A DNA stretch of 64,000 bases. Source: an uncultured Lachnospiraceae bacterium. GTDB taxonomy: Bacteria; Bacillota; Clostridia; Lachnospirales; Lachnospiraceae. The notes beneath the pieces were generated by a model. That model had not been told where the DNA came from. It did no database searches and worked only from the letters and a program-made list of their open reading frames with translations. Shown here piece after piece: positions 43,268 through 51,826 of this stretch. How positions within the stretch are numbered: position 1 is the first letter of the stretch; every line of letters starts with the position of its first letter. The stretch is from NCBI GenBank assembly GCA_947631955.1, contig CANRNJ010000002.1, positions 124,001 to 188,000 of the forward strand, read 5' to 3'. The translations under genes and the position numbers were made by a program.

Positions 43268-44983
43268 TTATTTTTTACCGGCGCACAGTCTTCTGTATTC
43301 TCCGTTCTGCGCAAGCAGCTGTGCATGGGTTCCCGACTCAACGATCCTTCCGTCTTTCACCACATAGATGCAGTCCGCATCTTGTATCGTCTTTATTTTC
43401 TGTGCCGCTATCAGAACAGTTTTTTCACGGCGCAGACTTCTGATGCATTTCATAACGATTTCTTCATTTTGCTGATCCAACGCCGAAGTTATTTCATCCA
43501 GCAGCAGGATCGGAGATTCGCTTAAAACCGCTCTTATGACTGCGATCCTCTGCCTTTCCCCGCCCGACAAGAACTTTCCGTTCTCTCCTACATCCGCACC
43601 GGAACCATCCTCTCCTTCGCAGAGAAACTGCAATCCGGTTTCTTTGATCAATTCCAAGATCTTTTCTTCGTCCGCGTCTTCCTTCCCAAGCCGTATATTT
43701 TCCATCAGGCTCCCGTTTATCATAAAAGCATCCTGAAAAACGCAGCCAAACAGCTGTCTGATCTCTTTTTCGCCGTACTTCTGCACATCCTGACCAAACA
43801 GGCTGACCGTTCCCGTATACGGGACCAGCTGTTCCAACGCCTTGAAGATCGTAGATTTTCCGCTCCCGCTCTCTCCTACAAAGGCAGCGTACGCTCCCTT
43901 TGGCACCGTCAGGGACACATCGGACAAAACCTCCTTATCGCCATAGCGCACAGACAGACCGCGGACGGAGACCGCATCGTCCCCGGATACCGCGATCGCC
44001 TGTTCCGAAGCCGCTTCCTGCTCTTTACTGACGATCTCATAGATCCTTTTGGCGCTGACCCTTGCTTTCTGTACACTGACCACCGCCTGCGCCATGATAT
44101 CCATAAACCACAGCAGATTCCCGGATATCTGTGTAATATACATGAGTTCTTCGACCTGCATCCCGCCGTCCAATACTACTAAGGCACCCGCCACGAAAGG
44201 AAGCGTCATACTGGAAAACGCCAACAGATTCACCAATATGCCATGGATAAAACGCATCCGGATCTCCCTGTCATTTTCCGCGAACGCCGCCGCAGTCAGT
44301 TCCTGCATATTTTTTAAATAATATTTTTGACACAAAAATACCCGTATAACAGCGTTCCCCTGTATTTCTTCCAGAAATCCGGCGGTCAGTTCTTCTTCTT
44401 TTTTTCGGATCTCCTGATTGATCCGCCCGTACCGCGGCAGAAAATACAGGTTCAGGATAAAACTAAAGATCAGAGTGCCCAAAATGATTACGGCGATCAG
44501 CGGACTCTTTCCTATCACCAACAGGATACTGATCCCGCATACCAATACCGGCGTCGTGATATCGGTGATCTTCATACCCAGAAAATCTACCAGAATATCC
44601 GCATCTCTGATACAGGTATCCAGAAGCTTTCCGGAATGTGCAGTTCCATCTCCTGTAACTTTCCGATTCAGGAAACACCCCAGAAGTTCCTCTTTCAAGG
44701 AGATATACACAGCATTTTCAATTCTTTTTTCTGTATAAACATCTATGCCGTTGATAAGGGCGGATAATAAGATACCGCCTATATAGATCAGACTTCCCCG
44801 GACAAGAAACGCCATGTTGAAAGTGATCAGGCCCTTGGCAAGCTGCTCAAATCCCACCGCGCCCGCCATGATCTTGACCAGATACTGTCCCGGTTCCAGA
44901 ATCATGTGGCAGCACAGAATACCGCGCAGACTGCGTATTTTATTGACGATCCACTGGTAAAAATCTTTTTTATCGGCTGTCAT
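43268..44983 (-). CDS. ABC exporter subunit with Gln in the H-loop
   Basis: 571 residues: N-terminal transmembrane domain (helices from about 55 to 300) and ATPase with Walker A GESGSGKST, signature LSGGERQRI and Walker B ILLLDEITSALD. The switch His is replaced: VLIAAQKIKT has Gln where AHR is expected. The ATG overlaps the stop of the partner gene by 4 nt (ATGA). With the complete partner it should form an asymmetric heterodimer. The signal-like start is not secretory; the substrate is unknown. Confidence 0.88.
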   Translation of the reverse strand: MTADKKDFYQWIVNKIRSLRGILCCHMILEPGQYLVKIMAGAVGFEQLAKGLITFNMAFLVRGSLIYIGGILLSALINGIDVYTEKRIENAVYISLKEELLGCFLNRKVTGDGTAHSGKLLDTCIRDADILVDFLGMKITDITTPVLVCGISILLVIGKSPLIAVIILGTLIFSFILNLYFLPRYGRINQEIRKKEEELTAGFLEEIQGNAVIRVFLCQKYYLKNMQELTAAAFAENDREIRMRFIHGILVNLLAFSSMTLPFVAGALVVLDGGMQVEELMYITQISGNLLWFMDIMAQAVVSVQKARVSAKRIYEIVSKEQEAASEQAIAVSGDDAVSVRGLSVRYGDKEVLSDVSLTVPKGAYAAFVGESGSGKSTIFKALEQLVPYTGTVSLFGQDVQKYGEKEIRQLFGCVFQDAFMINGSLMENIRLGKEDADEEKILELIKETGLQFLCEGEDGSGADVGENGKFLSGGERQRIAVIRAVLSESPILLLDEITSALDQQNEEIVMKCIRSLRREKTVLIAAQKIKTIQDADCIYVVKDGRIVESGTHAQLLAQNGEYRRLCAGKK

Positions 44984-46647
44984 GCTTTATCTCCCTGTTC
45001 CGGCTGTTCTTTAAGATCAGCAAAGGCTGCCGGCATAAGCCGTCCCTGCTTAAGGCAGCAGATCTGATCCGCATATTTTGCCGTGGAAACCCGGTGCGTA
45101 ACCATGATCACGATCATATCCCTGCAATACGTTCTGATATTTCTGATGATCTTCTCTTCGCTGACCGGATCCAGACTGGCTGACGGTTCATCCAGTATCA
45201 GCACATAAGGCTTAGCATATAATGCTCTCGCTATGCAGATCCTCTGACGCTGTCCACCCGAAAGGGAAACACCGCCTTCCGCCGTTTTCGTATCCAGACC
45301 TTCCGGAAGTTTCTGTATGTCGTCCCAGATATCCGCCATTCTGCACGCCTCGATCAGGCGCTGTTCCTCCGCGCCCTCGTCATCCATGGCAATATTCTCC
45401 CGCAGGGTCTTATGAAAAAGGAAATTATCCTGAAATACCACGCTGACAGGCTTATGATACGGTTCCCCGGCGGCATCTTTCTTTGTTCCGGCAATCGTAA
45501 TATTTCCCTGCCGCAGAGGATATAACCCGCTGATCAGTTTCAGTAAAGTAGATTTGCCGCCGCCGCTTTCGCCCATGATCGCTGTGATCGTTCCCGGCAG
45601 ACAGGTCATGCTGATATCTTCCAGGACCGCCGTGTCATCCGTATAGCCAAATCCTGCATTTTCTATATACAGTCCGCCCTCTTCGACGGCATCTGTTATG
45701 GCACGGCGATCCTCCTCCGGCTCAGATGGCAGGCTTAAGAAACGGATGATCCTTTCTCTGGAAACCTTGTACGGCTGAAATTCAGACAGCATCCCCTGCA
45801 GATCCTGCAAGGACTGGATATTGCTGAAAATATAAGCAAAAGAAATGAACATTCCGGCGCTGATCTCCTGACTCCGGATCATATAGATCCCTGCCAGAAA
45901 AAGACTGATATAAGGAACCGACCCGACGATCCTGTTTTTGACCGCGATCTTTCCCCGCATGACGGCCTCCTGATCTCTGACTTTCCTTACGCCGTCCAAG
46001 ATGCCCGCATACCGGTCCCGCATAAAGTCTTCAATGCCGTATGCCTTGATATAGTCTGTATTTTTTACAGAACTGAGAAATTCCGTTTTTTCTTTTTCAT
46101 CAGCTTTCTTTCTGTTCTCTGCCAAAATCTGAAAGCCGGAATGAAAGATAAGGCCGCCGATCACCATAATGGGAAATGTGGGAATACAGATCAGGCAGAG
46201 TTTCCAGCTGATACAGATACAGAGAATAAACGAAAGAAGAGCGGAACAGATACCGCTCATACAATCAACTACATATCCCAGATAATTAACAACCGCTTCC
46301 ACGTCGGATAAAAACAGGGTATTCAGCTCACCGGTCTTAAAATTCTCCAGTTTTCGGTAATCGATCGCCAGAATCTTCTCAAAGATCAATCGGTCTAAAG
46401 AATATCTGGTATTCAATAACGTGCCGCCAAGAAATCTGATCTTAACGGTATTGCAGACATACTGGACAACGATCGCTCCTGTGATGATGCCAAGCAGAGC
46501 CGTAATGTCGCGGCCGCCGCCCGCCAACACATCAATCACCCTGCCCAGATAGATCGTTTCAACCACTGTCGCGGCTGCTGCCAGACAAACCAACAGGATG
46601 GCCGCCGCAATATTCCCTTTGTGAATCGCCTTCGCATAATCTTTCAA
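44980..46647 (-). CDS. ABC exporter subunit, complete ATPase
   Basis: 555 residues: six predicted helices, then ATPase with Walker A GESGGGKST, signature LSGGQRQRI, Walker B VLILDEPSASLD and H-loop VTHRVS. All catalytic residues are present. The only plausible start is TTG at 46647, with AAGGA 10 nt upstream; the next in-frame Met is inside the membrane domain. A strong hairpin stands just upstream. First gene of the pair. Confidence 0.88.
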   Translation of the reverse strand: MKDYAKAIHKGNIAAAILLVCLAAAATVVETIYLGRVIDVLAGGGRDITALLGIITGAIVVQYVCNTVKIRFLGGTLLNTRYSLDRLIFEKILAIDYRKLENFKTGELNTLFLSDVEAVVNYLGYVVDCMSGICSALLSFILCICISWKLCLICIPTFPIMVIGGLIFHSGFQILAENRKKADEKEKTEFLSSVKNTDYIKAYGIEDFMRDRYAGILDGVRKVRDQEAVMRGKIAVKNRIVGSVPYISLFLAGIYMIRSQEISAGMFISFAYIFSNIQSLQDLQGMLSEFQPYKVSRERIIRFLSLPSEPEEDRRAITDAVEEGGLYIENAGFGYTDDTAVLEDISMTCLPGTITAIMGESGGGKSTLLKLISGLYPLRQGNITIAGTKKDAAGEPYHKPVSVVFQDNFLFHKTLRENIAMDDEGAEEQRLIEACRMADIWDDIQKLPEGLDTKTAEGGVSLSGGQRQRICIARALYAKPYVLILDEPSASLDPVSEEKIIRNIRTYCRDMIVIMVTHRVSTAKYADQICCLKQGRLMPAAFADLKEQPEQGDKA

Positions 46648-46665
46648 TATCTTCTTATCCTTTAT

Positions 46666-46691
46666 GGCCGCTGCACTTGCGTGCAGCGGCC
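46666..46691 (-). terminator. Strong hairpin between glnA and the ABC pair
   Basis: Perfect 11-bp stem GGCCGCTGCAC/GTGCAGCGGCC with a 4-nt loop. On the minus strand ATAAAGG follows rather than T-run, so it may be a pause, mRNA-end or partial terminator. The ABC ribosome site begins 2-3 nt later. Confidence 0.5.
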
Positions 46692-46707
46692 TTTCGTAAA
46701 TCCTTTT

Positions 46708-48819
46708 TTATATCTCGAACATCAACTCGCCGTATGTAGGGATCGGCCAGATGTCCTTGTCTACGATCATCTCCAGTTCATCCGCCGGTGCACGGAGTTC
46801 ATCCATAGCGCTCTTAACGGAATCTTTGTAGAAGAAAGCCTGAGCCTTGGCATCCGTCATGGCTGACGCCTCCGCTTCCGTCTTCTCCAGTTTTTCAAGC
46901 GCTTTCTGCATAGCCGCCAGTTTGCTGTTGACAGCTGCCAGCAGCTGTTCCTGTATGGAAGCATCCGCGCCTGCCGCCTTAACGGTATTCACCGTATCGG
47001 CCAGGACCTTCGTGTATTTAATGACAGCCGGAATGATCTGTTTTCCTGCCATATCGATCATCGTCAGCGCCTCGATATTAATGCTCTTTGCATAAGTTTC
47101 GTAGATGATCTCCTCGCGGGATTCAAGCTCTACCTTTGTAAAGATGCCGAACTTCTCGAACAGCTTGACAGCTTTGTCGGTAGTGATCGTGCCTGCCGCC
47201 TCGATCATCGACTTGATGTTGGGCAGTCCTCTCTTTTCCGCTTCTTTTACCCACTCGTCGGAATAACCATTGCCGTTGAAGATGATGCGCTGATGCTTGG
47301 TCAGGTATTCTTTGATCAGATCGTGGATCGCCTGTTCCTTGTTGTCCGCTTTCTCCAAAATATCCGCCGCCTCGCAGAAAGCTTCCGCAACGATCGCGTT
47401 CAGCGTCGTGTTCGGGCTTGCAATGGAGTCTGCGGAACCGACCATACGGAACTCAAATTTATTACCGGTAAACGCAAACGGCGACGTTCTGTTTCTGTCC
47501 GTTGCATCCTTCTGGAAATCAGGCAGCGTCTTTACGCCTGTAAGAAGCTTACCGCCTTCCTTGACGCTGGTTGCCGCGCCCGTTTCGATCAGCTGTCTTA
47601 CCACGTCCTCAAGCTGCTCGCCGAGGAATACGGAAATGATTGCCGGAGGCGCCTCATTCGCGCCAAGTCTGTGATCGTTGCCCACGTCGGATGCAGACTG
47701 GCGGAGCAGATCCGCATGTGTGTCAACCGCTTTCAGGATGCAGGCCAGCACCAGAAGGAACTGTACGTTCTCGTTGGGCGTATCGCCGGGATCCAAAAGG
47801 TTCACGCCGTTGTCCGTTGTGATCGACCAGTTGTTGTGCTTACCCGAACCGTTGACGCCCGCATACGGTTTCTCGTGCAGCAGACATCTCATACCGTGAT
47901 GGACTGCCACTCTCTTCATCGCTTCCATAACAAGCTGATTGTGATCCACCGCGATATTGGCCGTTTCATAGATCGGCGCCAGTTCATGCTGTGCGGGAGC
48001 GACTTCGTTGTGCTGTGTCTTTGCCGTAACGCCCAGTTTCCACAGCTCTTCGTTCAGGTCTTTCATGTAAGCGCCCACGCGCTCTCTGATAACGCCGAAG
48101 TAATGATCTTCCATCTCCTGACCCTTAGGCGCCGGTGCGCCGAACAGGGTACGTCCCGCAAACATCAGATCAGTCCTCTGTTTATATAATTTCTCATCAA
48201 CCAGAAAATATTCCTGCTCCGGTCCTACCGAAGCCGTCACCTTGGTGGCTTCCGTATTGCCGAACAGTCTTACGATACGGAGTGCCTGCTCGCTCAAAGC
48301 TTCCATGGAGCGCAGCAGCGGCGTCTTTTTATCCAGCGCCTCGCCTGTGTAAGAACAGAAAGCGGTGGGGATGCAGAGGATCGTACCGCAGCCGGATTCC
48401 TTCAGGAAAGCGGGAGAGGTGATATCCCACGCCGTGTATCCTCTCGCCTCAAATGTCGCGCGCAGACCGCCCGAAGGGAAAGAAGACGCATCCGGCTCAC
48501 CCTTGATCAGCTCTTTGCCGGAAAACTCTGTCAGCATCTTACCCATTTCATCGGGATGCGCCACAAAGGAATCGTGTTTCTCCGCCGTGATGCCCGTAAG
48601 CGGCTGGAACCAGTGGGTGTAGTGGGTCGCTCCGTTCTCGACGGCCCACTCCTTCATTGCCATGGCGACAACGTTCGCCGCTTCCATGGAAAGTTCGCCG
48701 CCTTCGTTCATGACTTTTACCACTTCTTTGTACACGTTCTTCGGCAGACGTTCTTTCATTTTGCCAAGCGTAAATACATTCTGTCCGAAAATTTCTTCCA
48801 CATTAAATACTTCGCTCAT
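46708..48819 (-). CDS. glnA: Glutamine synthetase type III
   Basis: 703 residues, the length of GSIII (GlnN) rather than the ~450 of GSI. N-terminal [17 protein letters not shown] and [21 protein letters not shown], central [26 protein letters not shown] and [13 protein letters not shown] are hallmarks of the family. It forms glutamine from glutamate, ammonia and ATP. Monocistronic, preceded by a leader with a terminator-like hairpin, which may make expression conditional. No PII or ANTAR regulator gene is adjacent. Confidence 0.96.
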   Translation of the reverse strand: MSEVFNVEEIFGQNVFTLGKMKERLPKNVYKEVVKVMNEGGELSMEAANVVAMAMKEWAVENGATHYTHWFQPLTGITAEKHDSFVAHPDEMGKMLTEFSGKELIKGEPDASSFPSGGLRATFEARGYTAWDITSPAFLKESGCGTILCIPTAFCSYTGEALDKKTPLLRSMEALSEQALRIVRLFGNTEATKVTASVGPEQEYFLVDEKLYKQRTDLMFAGRTLFGAPAPKGQEMEDHYFGVIRERVGAYMKDLNEELWKLGVTAKTQHNEVAPAQHELAPIYETANIAVDHNQLVMEAMKRVAVHHGMRCLLHEKPYAGVNGSGKHNNWSITTDNGVNLLDPGDTPNENVQFLLVLACILKAVDTHADLLRQSASDVGNDHRLGANEAPPAIISVFLGEQLEDVVRQLIETGAATSVKEGGKLLTGVKTLPDFQKDATDRNRTSPFAFTGNKFEFRMVGSADSIASPNTTLNAIVAEAFCEAADILEKADNKEQAIHDLIKEYLTKHQRIIFNGNGYSDEWVKEAEKRGLPNIKSMIEAAGTITTDKAVKLFEKFGIFTKVELESREEIIYETYAKSINIEALTMIDMAGKQIIPAVIKYTKVLADTVNTVKAAGADASIQEQLLAAVNSKLAAMQKALEKLEKTEAEASAMTDAKAQAFFYKDSVKSAMDELRAPADELEMIVDKDIWPIPTYGELMFEI

Positions 48820-48860
48820 TTTTCCATCTTCCTTTCCTTCTCCTCATTCGGGCGTGAAAC

Positions 48861-48895
48861 AAAAAAATGTTCCAAAAATAAACCTTTTGGAACAT
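48861..48895 (-). terminator. Terminator-like hairpin in the glnA leader
   Basis: 11-bp stem ATGTTCCAAAA/TTTTGGAACAT (48867-48877 with 48885-48895) followed by T6-7 on the minus strand. It lies between a TATAAT and the glnA start, so it is either an attenuator for glnA or the late terminator of the upstream trhP operon. Confidence 0.7.
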
Positions 48896-48911
48896 CATTG
48901 TTCAAGATACC

Positions 48912-48917
48912 ATTATA
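48912..48917 (-). promoter_or_regulatory. -10 box, candidate glnA promoter
   Basis: TATAAT on the minus strand; no good -35 box at 16-18 nt upstream, so an activator or other factor may be needed. The rest of the gap to 49022 is A/T-rich without further structure. Confidence 0.45.
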
Positions 48918-49022
48918 TTAAGCCGTCAGCCCTTTCTTTAAGATACTCTACTTTCAGTAAAAATGCAATAGAAAAATAAGAATTTTTTTACCGAATTTTT
49001 TTATCGGATCTCTTCCCAGACT

Positions 49023-50261
49023 TTAACTCTTCTCCGCGCGCAGGATGTCGTACGGTTCGGGCACGGCGGACAGACACACGTCCACCACTTGTCTGGCATG
49101 AGGGCAGGAAGACACGCTCTGTCCCTGTTCATCGTACATTGCCAACACTTTCACAGGCACATTCGTTCCGTCCGGTTTCATGATCTCCACGGAGTCCCCC
49201 ACGCAGAATTTGTTGCGCTGTTCGATGCGCGCGCAGTCTTTGCCGTCCGTCCGGACGATCCCGCCGACCGTCCCCAGATAAACGGCTTCGCTCAGATAGG
49301 TGCTGTTGTCATAAATCTGCGTATTTTCGTCCGGTCTGCCAAAATAGAACCCCGTAGTAAACGGACGGTACGTGCACTTGGATATTTCCGCCAGGTACCA
49401 CTCCATGTTGGCGCGGTATTTTTCCTCGGATTCCAGATAATCGTCTATCGCCCGCCGGTAAGTGCGCGCCGTCGTCGCCGCATAAAGCGCCGCCTTCATA
49501 CGGCCCTCGATCTTAAAACTGTCTATCCCGGCATCGATCAGTTCAGGAATGTGCCCGATCATGCACAGATCCTTGGAGTTGAAAAGATAGGTCCCCCGTT
49601 CATTCTCATAAACCGGCAGGTATTCTCCCGGCCTTGTTTCTTCCACGACGGCATACTTCCACCTGCATGGATGCGTGCACGCGCCGCGGTTGGCGTCCCG
49701 CCCTGTAAAATAACTGCTGAGAAGGCATCTGCCGGAATAGGAAATACACATGGCCCCGTGGACGAAACTTTCGAGTTCCAAATCATCGGGAAGTCTGCGT
49801 CTGATCTCTTTGATCTCCGCAAGCGACAGCTCTCTGGCGGAAACGACCCGTTTCGCCCCCTGATCGTACCAGAAACGGCATGTCATATAATTCGTATTGT
49901 TGGCCTGCGTGGAGATATGGATGTCGATCTCCGGACAGATCTCTTTCGCCAGCATGAACATTCCGGGGTCCGCAATGATCAACGCGTCCGGCTTCATTTC
50001 CCTAAGTTCCCGGAAATAGGCCGCAGCCCCCTCCAGATCGCCGTTGTGCGCCAGAATATTGGCCGTTACATGTACGCGCACCCCATGGCGGTGCGCAAAT
50101 GCGATCCCCTCCGCCATCTCCTGAGGGGAAAAATTTTTGGCCTTCGCGCGCAGCCCGTACGCCCCGCCGCCGATATAGACCGCATCCGCGCCGAACATGA
50201 CGGCTGTTTTCAATACCTCCAGACTGCCCGCCGGAACCAGTAACTCCGGTTTTTTCCTCAT
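49023..50261 (-). CDS. trhP: U32 peptidase-family tRNA hydroxylation protein (TrhP-like)
   Basis: 412 residues. ELLVPAGSLEVLKTAVMFGADAVYIGG, the U32 motif ESFVHGAMCISYSGRCLLSSYFTGRDANRGACTHPCRW with conserved Cys, and KIEGRMK. Family members in E. coli and Bacillus install 5-hydroxyuridine at tRNA position 34 (prephenate-dependent) or act on rRNA (RlhA). The neighbouring TrmR methyltransferase, as in B. subtilis yrrM-yrrN-yrrO, favours the tRNA role. The ATG overlaps the trmR stop (ATGA); its ribosome site is within the end of trmR and can pair with an upstream CTCC. Confidence 0.88.
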   Translation of the reverse strand: MRKKPELLVPAGSLEVLKTAVMFGADAVYIGGGAYGLRAKAKNFSPQEMAEGIAFAHRHGVRVHVTANILAHNGDLEGAAAYFRELREMKPDALIIADPGMFMLAKEICPEIDIHISTQANNTNYMTCRFWYDQGAKRVVSARELSLAEIKEIRRRLPDDLELESFVHGAMCISYSGRCLLSSYFTGRDANRGACTHPCRWKYAVVEETRPGEYLPVYENERGTYLFNSKDLCMIGHIPELIDAGIDSFKIEGRMKAALYAATTARTYRRAIDDYLESEEKYRANMEWYLAEISKCTYRPFTTGFYFGRPDENTQIYDNSTYLSEAVYLGTVGGIVRTDGKDCARIEQRNKFCVGDSVEIMKPDGTNVPVKVLAMYDEQGQSVSSCPHARQVVDVCLSAVPEPYDILRAEKS

Positions 50262-50965
50262 ATCGATCTCCATTCCGGAGCGCCCCCGCTGTATATGATA
50301 CCCTCCTGCGAAGCCGCTTCTCCGCTTTTTCGGACGCTTATCGTCACGCCATCTCCTACCGGCAGGATCACCGTTTCCAGATCGGGACGGTGTTTTAGTT
50401 CATACAGATATTCCCGCATACGGCTGTGTATCGTCCGGTTCCTCCTCGTCACCGCAAAGCGGGATTCGATGATATCGCCGTCCTGAAGAACATTGTCCGA
50501 CAAGAGTATGCCTCCCTCCGGCAGAAGCCGCAGGACATCCGGCAGGAAATGAATGTACTGCCCTTTCGCCGCGTCCATAAAGATCAGATCATAGGTTCCC
50601 GTAAGATCTTTCAGGATGTCCGCCGCATCGCCGCAAAGAAGCGTGATCCGGTCTTCCCTGCCCGCTCTCCTGAAATTCTCTCTGGCAATCGGTATCCTTT
50701 TTTCATACTTTTCGATAGTCGTGATATGGCAGTCTTCCGGCGCATATTCGCTCATCAACAGTGCGGAAAAACCAATGGCGCAGCCGACCTCCAAAACGGA
50801 TCTCGGTTTCTGCATCGCAAGCAGAAATTTGATAAGGCTCTGCATCTGCGTGCGGATAACGGGCACATTGGTTTCTCTTGCTTCCTTTTCTATTTCGTTC
50901 AGGAAAGGCGTATTTCCGGTATCCAACGAATCAATAAACGCGCTCATGCGCTCGTCTGCTATCAT
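50258..50965 (-). CDS. trmR: O-methyltransferase, TrmR-like (tRNA 5-hydroxyuridine methyltransferase)
   Basis: 235 residues: SAM-binding LEVGCAIGFSALLMSEY, ITTIEKYEKRI, DLIFMDAAKGQYIHFLP with the metal-binding Asp, and LLSDNVLQDGDI. It fits the cation-dependent class I O-methyltransferases; position beside a U32 protein and an MltG-like gene matches B. subtilis yrrL-yrrM-yrrN, where YrrM (TrmR) turns ho5U into mo5U. GGAG directly abuts the ATG at 50965; an ATG six codons later is the alternative. Confidence 0.88.
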   Translation of the reverse strand: MIADERMSAFIDSLDTGNTPFLNEIEKEARETNVPVIRTQMQSLIKFLLAMQKPRSVLEVGCAIGFSALLMSEYAPEDCHITTIEKYEKRIPIARENFRRAGREDRITLLCGDAADILKDLTGTYDLIFMDAAKGQYIHFLPDVLRLLPEGGILLSDNVLQDGDIIESRFAVTRRNRTIHSRMREYLYELKHRPDLETVILPVGDGVTISVRKSGEAASQEGIIYSGGAPEWRSI

Positions 50966-50985
50966 CTCCGTACCGTCCCTTCCGT

Positions 50986-51381
50986 CTATTCTTCCTCTTC
51001 CGATTCTTCATCCGTTTCCGATTCCGGCGCTATAACGCCAAGCATCTCCTGCGTTGTCATGGATGTGTTAAGATCATATACCCCCGGCTGGATCTTGCCG
51101 TGATATTCGGACAGAAGTTCTTGGATCACAAACAGCCTGCCGTCCCGGATCAGCCCTTTTGATTCCAGCATCTTTCCTATATCGGAAACGGAATCGCTCT
51201 CGTCTATATAGATGCTGATGATCCTGCCGTCCCCGTAGGAGAGCGGCGGTTCCGTAAACACGCGATAGCCGTAATCGTATGCCGCTCCTGCCATTCTGAT
51301 TATATACACCACGATATAAACGAACAGTGCCGTCTTTATGACGATCTGCGCCGTCGATCCGATCAAAGACTTGATGTTCAT
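50986..51381 (-). CDS. MltG-like membrane protein lacking the transglycosylase domain
   Basis: 131 residues: a membrane helix (about 10-32), a LysM-like segment typical of the MltG/YceG N-terminal region (IISIYIDESDSVSDIGKMLESKGLIRDGRLFVI, then IQPGVYDLNTSMTTQEMLGVI), and a Glu-rich tail. The catalytic YceG domain (~200 residues) is missing, with no frameshift remnant downstream. B. subtilis has yrrL (mltG) at this same place before yrrM. GGAG 4 nt before the ATG. Likely a scaffold or regulator of a wall enzyme; not a lytic transglycosylase. Confidence 0.78.
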   Translation of the reverse strand: MNIKSLIGSTAQIVIKTALFVYIVVYIIRMAGAAYDYGYRVFTEPPLSYGDGRIISIYIDESDSVSDIGKMLESKGLIRDGRLFVIQELLSEYHGKIQPGVYDLNTSMTTQEMLGVIAPESETDEESEEEE

Positions 51382-51415
51382 AGTTCTCCTCATTCCGGCT
51401 GCCGCTCACCGGCCG

Positions 51416-51748
51416 TCACTCAAAATCGATCTCCGCTGTCAGCAGCGTATTGATATCCTGCATCATCCTGCAGAAAGAAAGCTCTGCCCTCAGGAAATCC
51501 TCCACCAACGGGTTCTCTCGGAACTTTGCGTATTCATGCTCAAACGCTTCCATTCTGTCAAACAGTTCCTCGTCGGCCGTTTCATTCTGCAATTCAAAGT
51601 TCCGCCGTCTGAACTCGTTGACTTTTTCATACAGTTCAGGCTGCTTCTTTATCTTTTCACGCTGAAACAAGTATTCTTTATAGGTATCGGTCTGCTGTAT
51701 ATAGGCTGCAAATTTTTTTGTCGCCTCTTCTATCTGGGTATCCGGCAT
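51416..51748 (-). CDS. YlbF/YmcA family protein
   Basis: 110 residues, all helical: IEEATKKFAAYIQQTDTYKEYLFQREKIKKQPELYEKVNEFRRRNFELQ matches YlbF-like proteins. In B. subtilis YlbF, YmcA and YaaT form a complex affecting RNase Y and developmental switching; rnjA lies just upstream of this gene here. Ribosome site GGAGG. Confidence 0.85.
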   Translation of the reverse strand: MPDTQIEEATKKFAAYIQQTDTYKEYLFQREKIKKQPELYEKVNEFRRRNFELQNETADEELFDRMEAFEHEYAKFRENPLVEDFLRAELSFCRMMQDINTLLTAEIDFE

Positions 51749-51826
51749 GCCGCATCCCTCCTTCTGTATTTATGATATGATCTTAGCCGGCGTTTGCTGC
51801 TGATACCGCACACCGGCCGCAGAATA

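Noticed and set aside
49089..50243. Long open frame on the plus strand opposite trhP (similar ones lie opposite rnjA, thiI, recD2 and flhO)
   Set aside because: They mirror well-supported minus-strand genes, have no ribosome site or recognisable motif, and show His/Arg-rich compositions typical of antisense frames.
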